NCBI RefSeq assembly: GCF_036906915.1
Contig: NZ_JBAKHX010000008.1
Span: 1-64,000 of the forward strand
Direction of reading: 5' to 3'
From: Phytohabitans sp036906915
GTDB lineage: Bacteria; Actinomycetota; Actinomycetes; Mycobacteriales; Micromonosporaceae
Length of the DNA: 64,000 nt
The stretch's first letter is position 1. Every line of letters begins with the position of its first letter. Of the stretch, positions 25,330 to 34,922 are shown piece by piece. The translations under genes were made by a program, and so were the position numbers. Below the pieces are notes generated by a model that saw only the letters and a list, made by a program, of their open reading frames with translations, was not told the DNA's origin and did not search any database.

Positions 25330-26331
25330 TCAGCCCTGGCGCTTCGCGGGGCGCCCCTTCTTCGGATTGACCGGCTTGGCGCCGGGCCGCGGTGCGAGGG
25401 CCTTGCCGTCGACGGCCGGCTTGTTCTCCGGCTTGTCCTTGTCGCCCTTGCCGCGGCTGGCGATGGCGGGCTTGGTGCTGGCGGCCTTGCGCGCGGCAGG
25501 GCCGGGCATCGGCTTGCCGTTCTTGCCGGTCATCACCGGCGGCGGGTACTTGCGGAGCACCCACTGCTGCTGGCCGAGGGTGAAGAGGTTGTTCGTGACC
25601 CAGTAGATGATGACGCCGATCGGAAAGATCGCGCCGGAGACGAGCAGCGATGCCGGGATGCCGTACAGCATCAGCCGCTGGATCATCCGCTGCTGCGGGT
25701 CTTCGGCCCAGCCGGTCTTGAGGATCATCTGACGGCTGGTCAGGTAGGTCGTCGCGATCATGATCAGGACCAGGATGCCCGCGATCACCTTGACGGTGGT
25801 GCCGTTGGCACCCATGTCGGTCAGTTCCTGGGAGGAGGAACCGAACTTGCTGGCGATCGGCGCGGTGAAGAGCTTCGCGACCGACGCGCTGTCGAACTGG
25901 TCGGCCGTCCACCCGTACAGGGTCTTGGCGTTCTCGCCCTTGTTCGGGTTGAGGCGGCGGAGCACGTGGAAGAGACCGAGGAAGACCGGGATCTGGAGGA
26001 ACATGGGCAGGCAGCCCATGAGTGGGTTGGCCTTCTCCTTCCGGTACAGCTCCATCATTTCTTTCTGGAGCGTTTCCCGGTCACCCTTGTGCTTCTCCTG
26101 CAGCGCCTTGACCTGCGGCTGAAGCGCCTGCATGGCCCGCTGCGACTTGATCTGCTTCACGAAGACCGGGAAAAGGATCACCCGGACGGTGACGACCAGG
26201 AAGAAGATCGCGAGAATCCAGGCCCAGTTAGTCCCCAGCACCGTGTCTTCTGGGACGCCGATGGCGTCCCAGATCGAGTGCCAGGACAGCAGGATCCACG
26301 AGATCCCCCAGTAGATCCAGTCGAGACTCAA
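25330..26331 (-). CDS. yidC: Membrane protein insertase YidC
   Basis: Inserts and folds membrane proteins at the Sec translocon or alone. The 333-residue product starts at TTG 26331 (MSLDWIYWGISWILLSWHSI); the upstream extension to 26541 is antisense-like and overlaps yidD. YidC marks include FFLVVTVRVILFPVFVKQIK, the groove arginine region and NPLMGCLPMFLQIPVF, with five hydrophobic helices, a basic C-terminal tail (about 270-333) and no large periplasmic domain, as in Gram-positives. TTGA overlaps the yidD stop, and GGAG lies 7-8 nt upstream. Confidence 0.95.
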   Translation of the reverse strand: MSLDWIYWGISWILLSWHSIWDAIGVPEDTVLGTNWAWILAIFFLVVTVRVILFPVFVKQIKSQRAMQALQPQVKALQEKHKGDRETLQKEMMELYRKEKANPLMGCLPMFLQIPVFLGLFHVLRRLNPNKGENAKTLYGWTADQFDSASVAKLFTAPIASKFGSSSQELTDMGANGTTVKVIAGILVLIMIATTYLTSRQMILKTGWAEDPQQRMIQRLMLYGIPASLLVSGAIFPIGVIIYWVTNNLFTLGQQQWVLRKYPPPVMTGKNGKPMPGPAARKAASTKPAIASRGKGDKDKPENKPAVDGKALAPRPGAKPVNPKKGRPAKRQG

Positions 26332-26600
26332 TTCGGAGCTCCAGTCACGTCGGCAGGTCGGCGTCGGTCTGGCGCGGGCACCGGGTCGTACCCGCCGGGA
26401 TGGAATGGATGGCAGCGCAGCAGCCGCCAGACCGCGAGGCGGGTCCCCCGGAGGGCGCCGTGCGTCGTGATCGCCTCGAGGGCGTACGCGCTGCACGACG
26501 GGTAGAACCGACAGCGGGCCGGCAGTGCCGGGCTTATCCAACGACGGTACGCGATGACGGGCGCGGCCAGCATTCGGGCTGCACCCCCAGGCTTACTCAC
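26328..26600 (-). CDS. yidD: Membrane protein insertion efficiency factor YidD
   Basis: A 90-residue membrane-associated protein with the family signature CRFYPSCSAYALEAITTHG and the following CHPFHPGGYDPVP. It assists YidC-dependent insertion. It overlaps rnpA at its start (26593-26600) and yidC at its stop, so rpmH-rnpA-yidD-yidC form one tightly packed operon. Confidence 0.96.
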   Translation of the reverse strand: MSKPGGAARMLAAPVIAYRRWISPALPARCRFYPSCSAYALEAITTHGALRGTRLAVWRLLRCHPFHPGGYDPVPAPDRRRPADVTGAPN

Positions 26601-27003
26601 GGCGGCCTCCGGAAGTACGCGGCGACCTGCGGGGCGAGCGGGCTGCGGCGAGTGCGGCGTCGAGGTCCACGCCCAACCGCGTGTACGGCTGGTCGGCGGC
26701 GGCTGGCAGCGCTCGTACCACCAGGGTGCTGCCAGGCGGCAGGTCGGCCAGCCGGTCGCGGACCAGGTGGCGAAGCCGGCGCCGGACCGTGTTACGCGTC
26801 ACGGCGCCGCCGACGGCCTTGGACACGACAAAGCCGGCGCGGACCGGATGGACTCCGGAACGCACCGGCTCGTCAAGCTCTGCGAACCCGGCCTCGGGGA
26901 CGGTCAGGTGGACGACAACGGAACCTCGACCGGCACGCCGCCCTGTGCGGATGGTGCTGGCGAAGTCGTTGCTGTGCCGAAGTCGATGCGCCGTGGCCAG
27001 CAC
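26593..27003 (-). CDS. rnpA: Ribonuclease P protein component
   Basis: Protein subunit of RNase P, which trims the 5' ends of tRNA precursors. At 136 residues it carries the RNR motif region RNTVRRRLRHLVRDRL, preceded by GFVVSKAVGGAV. The basic Arg/Ser-rich tail is typical of actinobacterial versions. It lies 32 bp after rpmH and overlaps yidD. Confidence 0.96.
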   Translation of the reverse strand: MLATAHRLRHSNDFASTIRTGRRAGRGSVVVHLTVPEAGFAELDEPVRSGVHPVRAGFVVSKAVGGAVTRNTVRRRLRHLVRDRLADLPPGSTLVVRALPAAADQPYTRLGVDLDAALAAARSPRRSPRTSGGRRE

Positions 27004-27035
27004 GGCTGCCTCACCCCCTGGGCCACCTGTGCGGC

Positions 27036-27173
27036 TCAGGCCGACAGGCGGGCCCGCCCCTTGGAACGGCGAGCGGAGACGATGGCGCGGCCCGCACGGG
27101 TGCGCATGCGCAGCCGGAAACCGTGGGTCTTGGCACGCCGGCGGTTGTTCGGCTGATAGGTGCGCTTGCTCAC
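27036..27173 (-). CDS. rpmH: 50S ribosomal protein L34
   Basis: A 45-residue, highly basic protein: MSKRTYQPNNRRRAKTHGF followed by RLRMRTRAGRAIVSARRSKG. GTG 27173 is chosen because GGAG lies 8 nt before it and the product then starts as L34 proteins do; the longer frame to 27218 is noncoding. First gene of the leftward operon from the origin. Confidence 0.97.
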   Translation of the reverse strand: MSKRTYQPNNRRRAKTHGFRLRMRTRAGRAIVSARRSKGRARLSA

Positions 27174-27669
27174 GTCAGTATCTCCGTCTTCGTTGCGATC
27201 GTGGGCCCGGCCGAGCAAGACTGGCCGAGCACAGCATGCTCCGCCGGGCGACGGAGCAGCCGCTCAAGCTTACGCATGCCAATTTTGATCGTCAAACACG
27301 GCAGGGGGGACACGCCGTACCCGCCGGGTCACTCCATGCGCTGGCCCCAATGCACCGTTTAGCGGCCTCCGAGAACCAACCGGTGTGGACAACGGTTGAA
27401 GGGTTGTGGACAACGCTGTTAGCGTGCCCGATTGCCGGTCGGTGTCAGGGGGTTTCTGTCGCTACATATCGGTGCAAAACCGGGCGAGGTGGTCAGTCGT
27501 TCGGCACGGTGTGGCCGCAGTAGCGTCACCGCAGGCCGAACAAGATCTGGCGCGCTTCACGCGGGGGAGCCACAAGCGGTCGGTACACAGGCTGTGGACA
27601 AGTTGTGGACAACGAACCGCGGCGACAACGACCGGATTGTGACTCGGAGGCGAAGGGGGTGGCGCGACG
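27174..27669. promoter_or_regulatory. rpmH-dnaA intergenic region with four perfect DnaA boxes
   Basis: TGTGGACAA occurs at 27384-27392, 27405-27413, 27593-27601 and 27604-27612, as two close pairs. The second pair is about 60 bp before the dnaA start, placed for autoregulation of dnaA. The rest of this 496-bp region holds no gene and must contain the divergent rpmH and dnaA promoters. A secondary role in origin function is possible, but the denser array lies after dnaA. Confidence 0.85.
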
Positions 27670-29403
27670 GTGGCTGACAACGACCTGGCCGTGGTCTGGA
27701 TGGCGGCGACCGAAGAGCTGGCCGACGAGATCGTCTCGGCACAGCAGCGCGCCTACCTCCGGCTGACCCGGCTGGGCGCCATCGTCGAAGACATCGCCCT
27801 GCTGTCCGTACCGGACGCGTTCACCCGGGACGTGATCGAGTCCCGGCTCCGCCCCGCGATCACCGACGCCCTGTCCCGCCGGCTGGGCCGCCCCATCCAG
27901 GTCGCGGTGACGATCCGGCCACCGGAAGACGGGCAGGGCCGCCCGTCCGGCACGATCTATGGCAGCCCCGCGAGCGCACCGGTCGCCGAAGACAGCTTCG
28001 CGGAGCCGCCGAGCGGCTCGGCACAGAAGTCCGCGCCGGCATCCGTTTCGGCGGCAGCGGCCGTACCGGTCAACATGGATCCGCGGCAGGACCAGGAGCC
28101 GCTGTTCGCCGCACCGCCCGCCCACCCGCGCACCGAGGCTCCGCCGGCCGACCCGTACGCCTATCAGGGCGAGCGCCGCGAGCCCGACCGATACCACGAA
28201 CTGAGCGGCCGCGACGAGCCGACCGGTGAGTTGCGTCACGTCAGCGCTCCCGACAGCGGACCCGGCCGTGCCGCGGCGCACCCCGACCGGGGCACCGCTG
28301 TGGTGGACCCGGCCGGCCAGCCACACGCCGAACGGCGTCCCGGCGCCGGCCCGGGTGCGGGCGCGGAGACGGCGGGCAACCGGCTCAACCCGAAGTACAT
28401 GTTCGAGACGTTCGTCATCGGGTCGTCCAACCGGTTCGCCCACGCCGCCTCGGTAGCGGTCGCCGAGTCGCCGGCAAAGGCCTACAACCCGCTGTTCATC
28501 TACGGCAGCTCCGGGTTGGGCAAGACACACCTATTGCACGCGATCGGCCATTACGCGACCACGCTCGGCAACGCGCGCTCGGTGCGGTACGTCTCCACCG
28601 AAGAGTTCACCAACGACTTCATCAACTCGCTGCGCGACGACAAGACGAGCGCGTTCCAGCGGCGGTACCGGGATGTGGACATCCTCCTGATCGACGACAT
28701 CCAGTTCCTGGAGAACCGGGAGCGGACTCAGGAGGAGTTCTTCCACACCTTCAATACGCTGCACAACGCGAACAAGCAGATCGTCATCACGTCCGACCGG
28801 TCACCGAAGCAGCTCGCCACGCTCGAAGACCGGCTGCGGACCCGGTTCGAGTGGGGCCTGCTCGCCGACATCCAGCCGCCCGACCTGGAGACGCGGATCG
28901 CGATCCTCCAGAAGAAGGCCGCGCAGGAGCGGCTGTTCGCGCCGCCCGAGGTGCTGGAGTTCATCGCGTCGCGGATCTCCAACTCGATCCGCGAGCTCGA
29001 AGGCGCGCTCATCCGGGTGACGGCGTTCGCGTCGCTGACTCGGTCGCCTGTGGAGTTGTCGCTAGCCGAGGAAGTGCTGCGCGACTTCATCCCGGACGGC
29101 TCGGGGCCGGAGATCACCGCCGATCAGATCATGGTGTCCACCGCCGACTACTTCGGCGTGAGCCTCGAAGACCTGCGCGGCCACTCCCGCTCCCGGGTGC
29201 TCGTCAACGCCCGCCAGGTCGCCATGTACCTCTGCCGCGAGCTGACCGACCTGTCCCTGCCCCGCATCGGGCAGGCCTTCGGCGGCCGCGACCACACCAC
29301 CGTCATGCACGCAGACCGGAAGATCCGCCAGCAGATGGCGGAGCGTCGCTCGCTGTACAACCAGATCGCCGAGCTGACCAACCGGATCAAGCAGAACTCC
29401 TGA
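27670..29403 (+). CDS. dnaA: Chromosomal replication initiator protein DnaA
   Basis: AAA+ ATPase that opens oriC. The 577-residue protein has the N-terminal interaction domain (1-90), a long disordered Pro/Glu-rich domain II (about 95-235, typical of actinomycetes), the AAA+ core with Walker A GSSGLGKTH (near 280) and Walker B DILLIDDIQFLE, and domain IV ending in the DNA-binding signature GGRDHTTVMHADRKI. GTG 27670 is preceded by a purine-rich site. Perfect DnaA boxes lie just upstream. Confidence 0.98.
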   Translation: MADNDLAVVWMAATEELADEIVSAQQRAYLRLTRLGAIVEDIALLSVPDAFTRDVIESRLRPAITDALSRRLGRPIQVAVTIRPPEDGQGRPSGTIYGSPASAPVAEDSFAEPPSGSAQKSAPASVSAAAAVPVNMDPRQDQEPLFAAPPAHPRTEAPPADPYAYQGERREPDRYHELSGRDEPTGELRHVSAPDSGPGRAAAHPDRGTAVVDPAGQPHAERRPGAGPGAGAETAGNRLNPKYMFETFVIGSSNRFAHAASVAVAESPAKAYNPLFIYGSSGLGKTHLLHAIGHYATTLGNARSVRYVSTEEFTNDFINSLRDDKTSAFQRRYRDVDILLIDDIQFLENRERTQEEFFHTFNTLHNANKQIVITSDRSPKQLATLEDRLRTRFEWGLLADIQPPDLETRIAILQKKAAQERLFAPPEVLEFIASRISNSIRELEGALIRVTAFASLTRSPVELSLAEEVLRDFIPDGSGPEITADQIMVSTADYFGVSLEDLRGHSRSRVLVNARQVAMYLCRELTDLSLPRIGQAFGGRDHTTVMHADRKIRQQMAERRSLYNQIAELTNRIKQNS

Positions 29404-29988
29404 CGTTTCCTCCTGAGCAGAGTTGTCCACAGGCTGTGGACAACTCCTGTGGGAACCGCTGTGGACGTGTACGCCAGGTAACGAGTCTGTCCACTGGCAA
29501 AGTCGCAAGTGTGTACAGCGTGTTGAAGGTTCTGGGGACAACTCGTTGGGGGGACCGCGCCACGCTTCCCACAGCTGGGGAGAAACCCAGGGGATAACCG
29601 GTGGATTACCGGTGGATGACGGTGGACAAACCTTGGCAGATCGCGAACCTGTGGACCGGGAGGCCACTTCTGGGCAGGGTTCTCCACACCTCGCCCACCC
29701 GTGGATAACCCCGTGACCAGCACAGACTCCGGCTCTCCACAGTTCGCACAGGACCGATGAAGACGATGAGTCTGTTCCTCTAAGAAGAGTCCAAACCCAA
29801 TCATCACGCTGGGGACAACAAACCGGAATTCAGGGCCGGCGCCGCCGTGGTCGACCACGGCTCCTACCCGATCGGAGAGTTGCCGAATCCAACGTGCCAA
29901 ACCCCAGGGGTCGGCGCACGCGATCAAGCAGGGAGCCCCTATCGTCGTTAGGGCGGTTCTGCCCACCAGTCGACGCGGAGGCACAGGC
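29404..29988. other. oriC: Chromosomal replication origin oriC
   Basis: The 585-bp dnaA-dnaN intergenic region, the usual oriC place in actinobacteria, is crowded with DnaA boxes. Perfect copies are at 29423-29431 and 29435-29443 (opposed). Single-mismatch copies are at 29533-29541, 29621-29629, 29680-29688, 29700-29708 and 29810-29818, with weaker ones between. The stretch at about 29751-29809 is the most AT-rich and could be the unwinding element. No gene is present; gene orientation on both sides is away from this point. Confidence 0.93.
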
Positions 29989-31122
29989 ATGAAGTTCCGA
30001 GTCGAGCGCGACGCGCTCGCCGATGCTGTGGCGTGGACGGCGAAAAGCCTGCCCAACCGGCCTTCGGTGCCGGTCCTCGCCGGAGTGATGCTGCGGGTCA
30101 CCGATGGCCAGCTAGGTGTCTCCGGCTTCGACTACGAGGTGTCCAGCCAGGTCAGCGTCGATGTCCAGGGAGACGCCGACGGCGCCGCTCTGGTTTCCGG
30201 TCGCCTGCTCGCTGAGATCACCAAGGCACTGCCTGCCAAGCCCGTCGACATCGCCGCCGTCGGCGCCCACCTCGAGCTGGTGTGCGGCAGCGCGCGGTTC
30301 ACCCTGCCCACCATGCCGGTCGAGGACTACCCGACCCTCCCGGAGATGCCCGCCAGCGCCGGCACCGTCGACGCCGCTGCGTTCGCCGCCGCCGTCGCGC
30401 AGGTGGCGGTCGCCGCCGGGCGTGACGAGACGCTGCCGATGATGACCGGCGTGCGGATCGAGCTGAACGGCAGCAGTCTCGCGATGCTCGCCACCGACCG
30501 GTACCGCCTCGCGATGCGCGAGATGCAGTGGCGCCCGGACGACCCCGAGATCAGCCTCAACGCGCTCGTGCCGGCGCGCACGCTCGCCGACACCGCCAAA
30601 ACCCTCGGCCCGCTGGGCGGCGACGTGACGCTCGCGCTCGCCCACGGTGGTGCCGGTGAGGGGATGATCGGCTTTGCGGGCGGCACCCGGCGCACCACGA
30701 GCCGGCTGCTCGACGGCGCCAACTACCCGCCAGTACGCTCGCTCTTCCCGGCCGCGCACAACGCCGACGCCCGCGTGACCGTGGCCTCGCTCAACGAGGT
30801 GGTCCGCCGCGTCGCGCTGGTCGCCGACCGCACCACCCCGGTGCTGTTGAGCTTCAGCGATGAGGGCCTGGTGGTCGAGGCGGGCGGCACCGAGGAGGCG
30901 CGCGCCAGCGAGGCCATGGAGGCCACGTTCACCGGCGAGCCGCTGACCATTGGCTTCAACCCGCAGTACCTGCTCGACGGCCTCGCCGCGGTAGGCTCGC
31001 AAAACGCCGTGCTGTCGTTTGTCGACGCGTTCAAGCCTGCCGTGATCTCACCGGCGGGTGATGATGGTGAGATCATTCCGGGCTACCGGTATCTGATCAT
31101 GCCAATCCGGGTAACCCGCTGA
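29989..31122 (+). CDS. dnaN: DNA polymerase III beta subunit (sliding clamp)
   Basis: Ring-shaped clamp that tethers polymerase to DNA. The 377-residue protein begins MKFRVERDALADAVAWTAK and shows the three repeated clamp domains; ATDRYRLAMREMQW marks the middle one and the C-terminus ends in YLIMPIRVTR. ATG 29989 has a GAGG upstream. Immediately downstream of oriC and followed by gnd. Confidence 0.97.
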   Translation: MKFRVERDALADAVAWTAKSLPNRPSVPVLAGVMLRVTDGQLGVSGFDYEVSSQVSVDVQGDADGAALVSGRLLAEITKALPAKPVDIAAVGAHLELVCGSARFTLPTMPVEDYPTLPEMPASAGTVDAAAFAAAVAQVAVAAGRDETLPMMTGVRIELNGSSLAMLATDRYRLAMREMQWRPDDPEISLNALVPARTLADTAKTLGPLGGDVTLALAHGGAGEGMIGFAGGTRRTTSRLLDGANYPPVRSLFPAAHNADARVTVASLNEVVRRVALVADRTTPVLLSFSDEGLVVEAGGTEEARASEAMEATFTGEPLTIGFNPQYLLDGLAAVGSQNAVLSFVDAFKPAVISPAGDDGEIIPGYRYLIMPIRVTR

Positions 31123-31165
31123 AGGGCGGTTCGGTGGGCAGCCCGGAAGCAAAGGGGACGCGACA

Positions 31166-32041
31166 ATGCAGCTAGGGCTGGTGGGGCTCGGCCGGATGGG
31201 CGGCAACATGCGTGGGCGACTGCGCGCCGCCGGGCACGAGGTCATCGGGTACGACCGCAATCCTGAGGTCAGCGACGTCGACAGCCTGACCGGGCTGGTC
31301 GAGCGGCTTCCGGCGCCACGGGTGGTCTGGGTCATGGTGCCGGCCGGCGTGACCGACGCGACGATCGACGAGCTGGCCGCGTTGCTCAGCGAAGGCGACC
31401 TGATCATCGACGGGGGCAACTCGCGCTTCAGCGACGACGCGCCGCGTGCGGAGCGCCTCAGCAAGCTGGGCGTCGGATACATGGACGTCGGCGTCTCAGG
31501 CGGCGTCTGGGGCCTGGAGAACGGGTACGCCCTGATGGTGGGTGGCGACGCCGAGCAGGTGGCCCGTCTCGCCCCGATCTTCGACGCGCTCAAGCCGGAG
31601 GGACAGTTCGGCTTCGTGCACGCCGGGCCGGTGGGCGCCGGGCACTACGCGAAGATGGTCCACAACGGCATCGAGTATGGGCTGATGCACGCGTACGCCG
31701 AGGGGTACGAGCTGCTGACGAAGTCAGAGCTGATCACCGATGTGCCCGGTGTCATCAAGTCGTGGCGGGAGGGCTCGGTCGTCGAGTCGTGGCTGCTCGA
31801 CCTGCTCGACCGGGCACTCGACGACGATCCAGCCCTCGCCGGCCTGAGCGGTTACACGGAGGACACCGGCGAGGGTCGGTGGACCGTCGAAGAGGCGATC
31901 CGGCTGGCCGTGCCGATGAACGTGATCGCCGCGTCGCTGTTCGCCCGGTTCGCGTCTCGCCAGGACGACTCGCCGGCGATGAAGGCGGTGGCCGCGCTGC
32001 GCAACCAGTTCGGCGGCCACGCGGTCCGCAAGTCCTCGTAG
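31166..32041 (+). CDS. gnd: 6-phosphogluconate dehydrogenase (decarboxylating), short form
   Basis: Oxidises 6-phosphogluconate to ribulose-5-phosphate in the pentose phosphate pathway. The 291-residue length is that of the short NAD-preferring family, not the ~470-residue enzyme. Motifs: LGLVGLGRMGGNM (nucleotide-binding), VGVSGGVWGLENGYALM, and AKMVHNGIEYGLM containing the catalytic lysine. Its place between dnaN and recF is shared with Streptomyces. Confidence 0.94.
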   Translation: MQLGLVGLGRMGGNMRGRLRAAGHEVIGYDRNPEVSDVDSLTGLVERLPAPRVVWVMVPAGVTDATIDELAALLSEGDLIIDGGNSRFSDDAPRAERLSKLGVGYMDVGVSGGVWGLENGYALMVGGDAEQVARLAPIFDALKPEGQFGFVHAGPVGAGHYAKMVHNGIEYGLMHAYAEGYELLTKSELITDVPGVIKSWREGSVVESWLLDLLDRALDDDPALAGLSGYTEDTGEGRWTVEEAIRLAVPMNVIAASLFARFASRQDDSPAMKAVAALRNQFGGHAVRKSS

Positions 32042-32044
32042 CGC

Positions 32045-33172
32045 ATGTACGTCCGCCGGCTGGAACTCGTCAACTTCCGCTCGTACGAGCGGGTGGAGGT
32101 CGACTTCGAGCCGGGCGGATCGGTGCTCGTCGGCGCGAACGGTGTCGGCAAGACCAACCTGGTCGAAGCGTTGGGATACGTGGCGACCCTGGGCAGTCAC
32201 CGGGTCGCCACCGACGCCCCGCTGGTGCGGGCCGGTGCCGAGTCCGGCGTCATCCGGTGCGCGATCGTCCACGATGGACGTGAGCTGCTGGTCGAGCTGG
32301 AGATCGTGCCGGGACGCGCCAACCGGGCCCGGATCGGCCGGTCGCCGGCCCGTCGAGCGCGCGACGTGCTCGGCGCGTTGCGGCTGGTGCTCTTCGCGCC
32401 CGAAGACCTGGAACTGGTGCGCGGCGATCCCTCCGAGCGCCGGAAGTACCTCGACGACCTGCTGGTCGCCCGGCTGCCCCGGTACGCCGGGGTGCGGGCC
32501 GACTATGAGCGGGTCGTCAAGCAACGCAACGCTTTGCTGCGCACCGCGTACCTGGCGCGCAAGACCGGCGGCACCCGCGGCGGTGATTTGTCCACACTGG
32601 ACGTGTGGGACACGCACCTGGCCCAGCACGGCGCGGAGCTGCTTGCCGGCCGGCTGGAGTTGGTCGCCGCACTGGCGCCGCACGTGACCAAGGCATACGA
32701 CGCGGTGGCGGCCGGCAGGGGCGCGGCGGCCATGACGTACAAGGCTTCCGTGTCCGTCGAGACCCCAGACCGCACCGCGATCGAGGCCGCTTTGTCAGCG
32801 GCGCTCATCGAGGCACGTTCGTCCGAAGTGGAGCGTGGTGTGACGCTGGTCGGCCCGCACCGCGACGACCTCACGCTGATGCTGGGGGAGCTGCCCGCCA
32901 AGGGATACGCGAGTCACGGCGAGTCCTGGTCGTACGCGCTGGCGTTGCGGCTGGCCGCGTACGACCTGCTGCGCGCCGACGGCATCGAGCCGGTACTGGT
33001 GCTCGACGACGTCTTCGCCGAGCTCGACACCGGCCGGCGGGCCCGACTGGCCGACCTGGTGGGTCAGGCGAGCCAGTTGCTGGTCACCTGCGCGGTGGCC
33101 GAAGACGTGCCGGAAGCCTTGCGTGGCAGCCGGTTCGAGGTGTCGGAGGGCGGTGTCCGGCGTGTCCACTGA
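32045..33172 (+). CDS. recF: DNA replication and repair protein RecF
   Basis: SMC-like ATPase that helps load RecA at gaps. The 375-residue protein starts MYVRRLELVNFRSYERVEVDF, has Walker A GANGVGKTNL (near 34-43), a signature region and the Walker B LVLDDVFAELD. It follows gnd by 3 bp. A perfect DnaA box (TTGTCCACA, 32588-32596) occurs inside the gene; its significance is unclear. Confidence 0.97.
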   Translation: MYVRRLELVNFRSYERVEVDFEPGGSVLVGANGVGKTNLVEALGYVATLGSHRVATDAPLVRAGAESGVIRCAIVHDGRELLVELEIVPGRANRARIGRSPARRARDVLGALRLVLFAPEDLELVRGDPSERRKYLDDLLVARLPRYAGVRADYERVVKQRNALLRTAYLARKTGGTRGGDLSTLDVWDTHLAQHGAELLAGRLELVAALAPHVTKAYDAVAAGRGAAAMTYKASVSVETPDRTAIEAALSAALIEARSSEVERGVTLVGPHRDDLTLMLGELPAKGYASHGESWSYALALRLAAYDLLRADGIEPVLVLDDVFAELDTGRRARLADLVGQASQLLVTCAVAEDVPEALRGSRFEVSEGGVRRVH

Positions 33173-33722
33173 GGAGGGACAGGACAAGGCTGGCCAGCAG
33201 GGTCCCGAGCTTGCCCGCGCGGTACTGGATGCGGCACGAGCCAGACGTCAGGCGGCCGCGGCGCATCGGCGTACCAAATCCGCTGACGGGGAAGCGGGCC
33301 AGGCGGCTGCCGACGGCGCGCCCACCCGCCGGCGGCTGCGCGGCTATTCCGGCCCTGGGCCGGACCCGCGCGACCCGCAGAAGTTCGGCGACGTGCTCTC
33401 CCGGCTGGTCAAGGCGCGCGGCTGGCAGGGGCCGACTGCCGAGGCGACCGTCTTCGGCGCGTGGGAGCGGGTGGTCGGGCCCGACGTGGCCAAGCACAGC
33501 CGCCCTCTCAAGCTCGAAAACGGCGAGCTGACCGTCGAGGCGGAGTCGACGGCGTGGGCGACCCAGCTGCGATTGCTCGCCGCCTCGCTGCTGCAACGGA
33601 TCGCCGCGGAAGTCGGCCACAACGTGGTGCTCAAGCTGCATGTTCACGGTCCATCCGCACCCTCGTGGTCCCGAGGACCCCGGCGGGTGCGGGGGCGTGG
33701 CCCGCGAGATACGTACGGCTGA
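33162..33722 (+). CDS. dciA: DUF721 family protein (DciA-type helicase loader)
   Basis: About 186 residues. An Ala/Arg-rich disordered N-terminus is followed by a KH-like DUF721 domain (FGDVLSRLVKARGWQGPTAE, then VVGPDVAKHSRPLKLENGEL and the TAWATQLRLLAASLLQRI helix). The family is linked to replicative helicase loading where DnaC/DnaI is absent. The start is uncertain: GTG 33162 and GTG 33153 both lie inside the recF end, with GGAGG 12 or 3 nt upstream. Translation is coupled to recF. Confidence 0.9.
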   Translation: MSTEEGQDKAGQQGPELARAVLDAARARRQAAAAHRRTKSADGEAGQAAADGAPTRRRLRGYSGPGPDPRDPQKFGDVLSRLVKARGWQGPTAEATVFGAWERVVGPDVAKHSRPLKLENGELTVEAESTAWATQLRLLAASLLQRIAAEVGHNVVLKLHVHGPSAPSWSRGPRRVRGRGPRDTYG

Positions 33723-33929
33723 CCGCGGCGGCCCGGCGCAGCCGGCCGGCGTCGATGCCCACCGAAGGTGCACGCTGGGCGCGATGCTCGCGATCATCTG
33801 GAGCACACTCGCCATCGGGCCAACGCCAACCAGCGTCCGCTACCCGAGCCGCCCCTGCCGGTGAGGGAGTTCACGCAGCTCAGAGGGGGTGATGGATCGT
33901 ACGGGGGAGGCGTGAGAAGACGATCGTTC

Positions 33930-34484
33930 CTAGAAATCGGCGTAGACGGCGAAGCCGCGATCTGCACACCGTCTGTAAAAACGCGACAGCACGCCGAGCT
34001 CGGAACGGGAGAAGCTCCACTGCGGGGCGCCGCCCGACTCGTCGCGGAGCGCGTCGAGCCGGCTCTCCAGCCAGCGAAGCTGCTGGTCGGCCAGGCGCCC
34101 GCCGGCCAGCGCCCCTCTCAGCACGCCGGCGACGGTGTCGAACGTGACGGCTTCGCCGTAGTCGCGATGGCTCTCGACGAACCGTTCGAGCCCGCCGGCG
34201 ATCCAGGCACACCCGTCGGGGTCGATCACCGGGTCTTCGTCTTCGCCGGCGGCCTCTGTGGCGTACAGCACACCATCGAGTCCGAGCAGCAGGTCGACCA
34301 ACTCCGTGTAAGCCGTCGCCCGCACCGTGCCCGTCTTCGCGATGTGCCCCGCCAGCGCCGCGGTGGGCGCCGAAACGTCCGGATTGTCCGCGAGTATGGC
34401 GAAGTCGACGAAGGCGGCCGGGGCAACCGGCTCGTAGAAGCGGCCGGTACGCGGCCATTGCACGGCGACGTTGTCCAGCCCCAT
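33930..34484 (-). CDS. Hypothetical protein
   Basis: A 184-residue acidic protein (MGLDNVAVQWPRTGRFYEP) with no signal peptide or membrane segment. Alternating hydrophobic and acidic stretches suggest an all-helical fold, with YRRCADRGFAVYADF at the end. AAAGGG lies about 9 nt before the ATG. It runs against the dciA-gyrB direction. I do not recognise the family; homologues in related genomes would be needed to name it. Confidence 0.75.
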   Translation of the reverse strand: MGLDNVAVQWPRTGRFYEPVAPAAFVDFAILADNPDVSAPTAALAGHIAKTGTVRATAYTELVDLLLGLDGVLYATEAAGEDEDPVIDPDGCAWIAGGLERFVESHRDYGEAVTFDTVAGVLRGALAGGRLADQQLRWLESRLDALRDESGGAPQWSFSRSELGVLSRFYRRCADRGFAVYADF

Positions 34485-34922
34485 GAGGGGTCACCCTTTC
34501 TTGTAGCGCAGCGCGACCGCGCCCTCATTTTGCTCGGGGCGCCCGGTCCTTCAAACGGCGCCGGGCAAAATTACGACACGGTGAGCCGTTTGCGCTATCC
34601 CCGTCCATGCGGGCGTGGCCACCGGGCATCCGCATCGCCTGCGCGTGTGGGGGGAGTTGCGCCCGGAGCGGTTCGGCCGGCTACGAACCTCTGAGGTGCC
34701 CGCGAGGGGTGCCGTGCACCTGTTCCGTCGGTTCCGCACAGTAAGATTGAAGGGATGCGGACGCCGCGCTTGCGCGGTGTCCCGGTGAACGTGATCCGCG
34801 GGCGACCGCGGTGACGGGTACGCCTGCCCTCGGCGGTGCGTGCCCGCCGCCGTGACCTGCCCGCCTACCCCGCGTCTCCCCGCGCCAACCGGTGCTGGGG
34901 CGGCTCGAGAAAGTGGCCGAGG
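34485..34922. promoter_or_regulatory. Intergenic region upstream of gyrB
   Basis: 438 bp without a supportable gene. It must contain the promoters for gyrB (rightward) and the gene ending at 33930 (leftward). TAAGAT near 34743 resembles a -10 element. No DnaA box or long inverted repeat is seen; several short GC-rich hairpins are present. Confidence 0.5.

Noticed and set aside
33723..33929. Small open frames after dciA
   Set aside because: No ribosome site, conserved-looking motif or consistent codon use; treated as intergenic.
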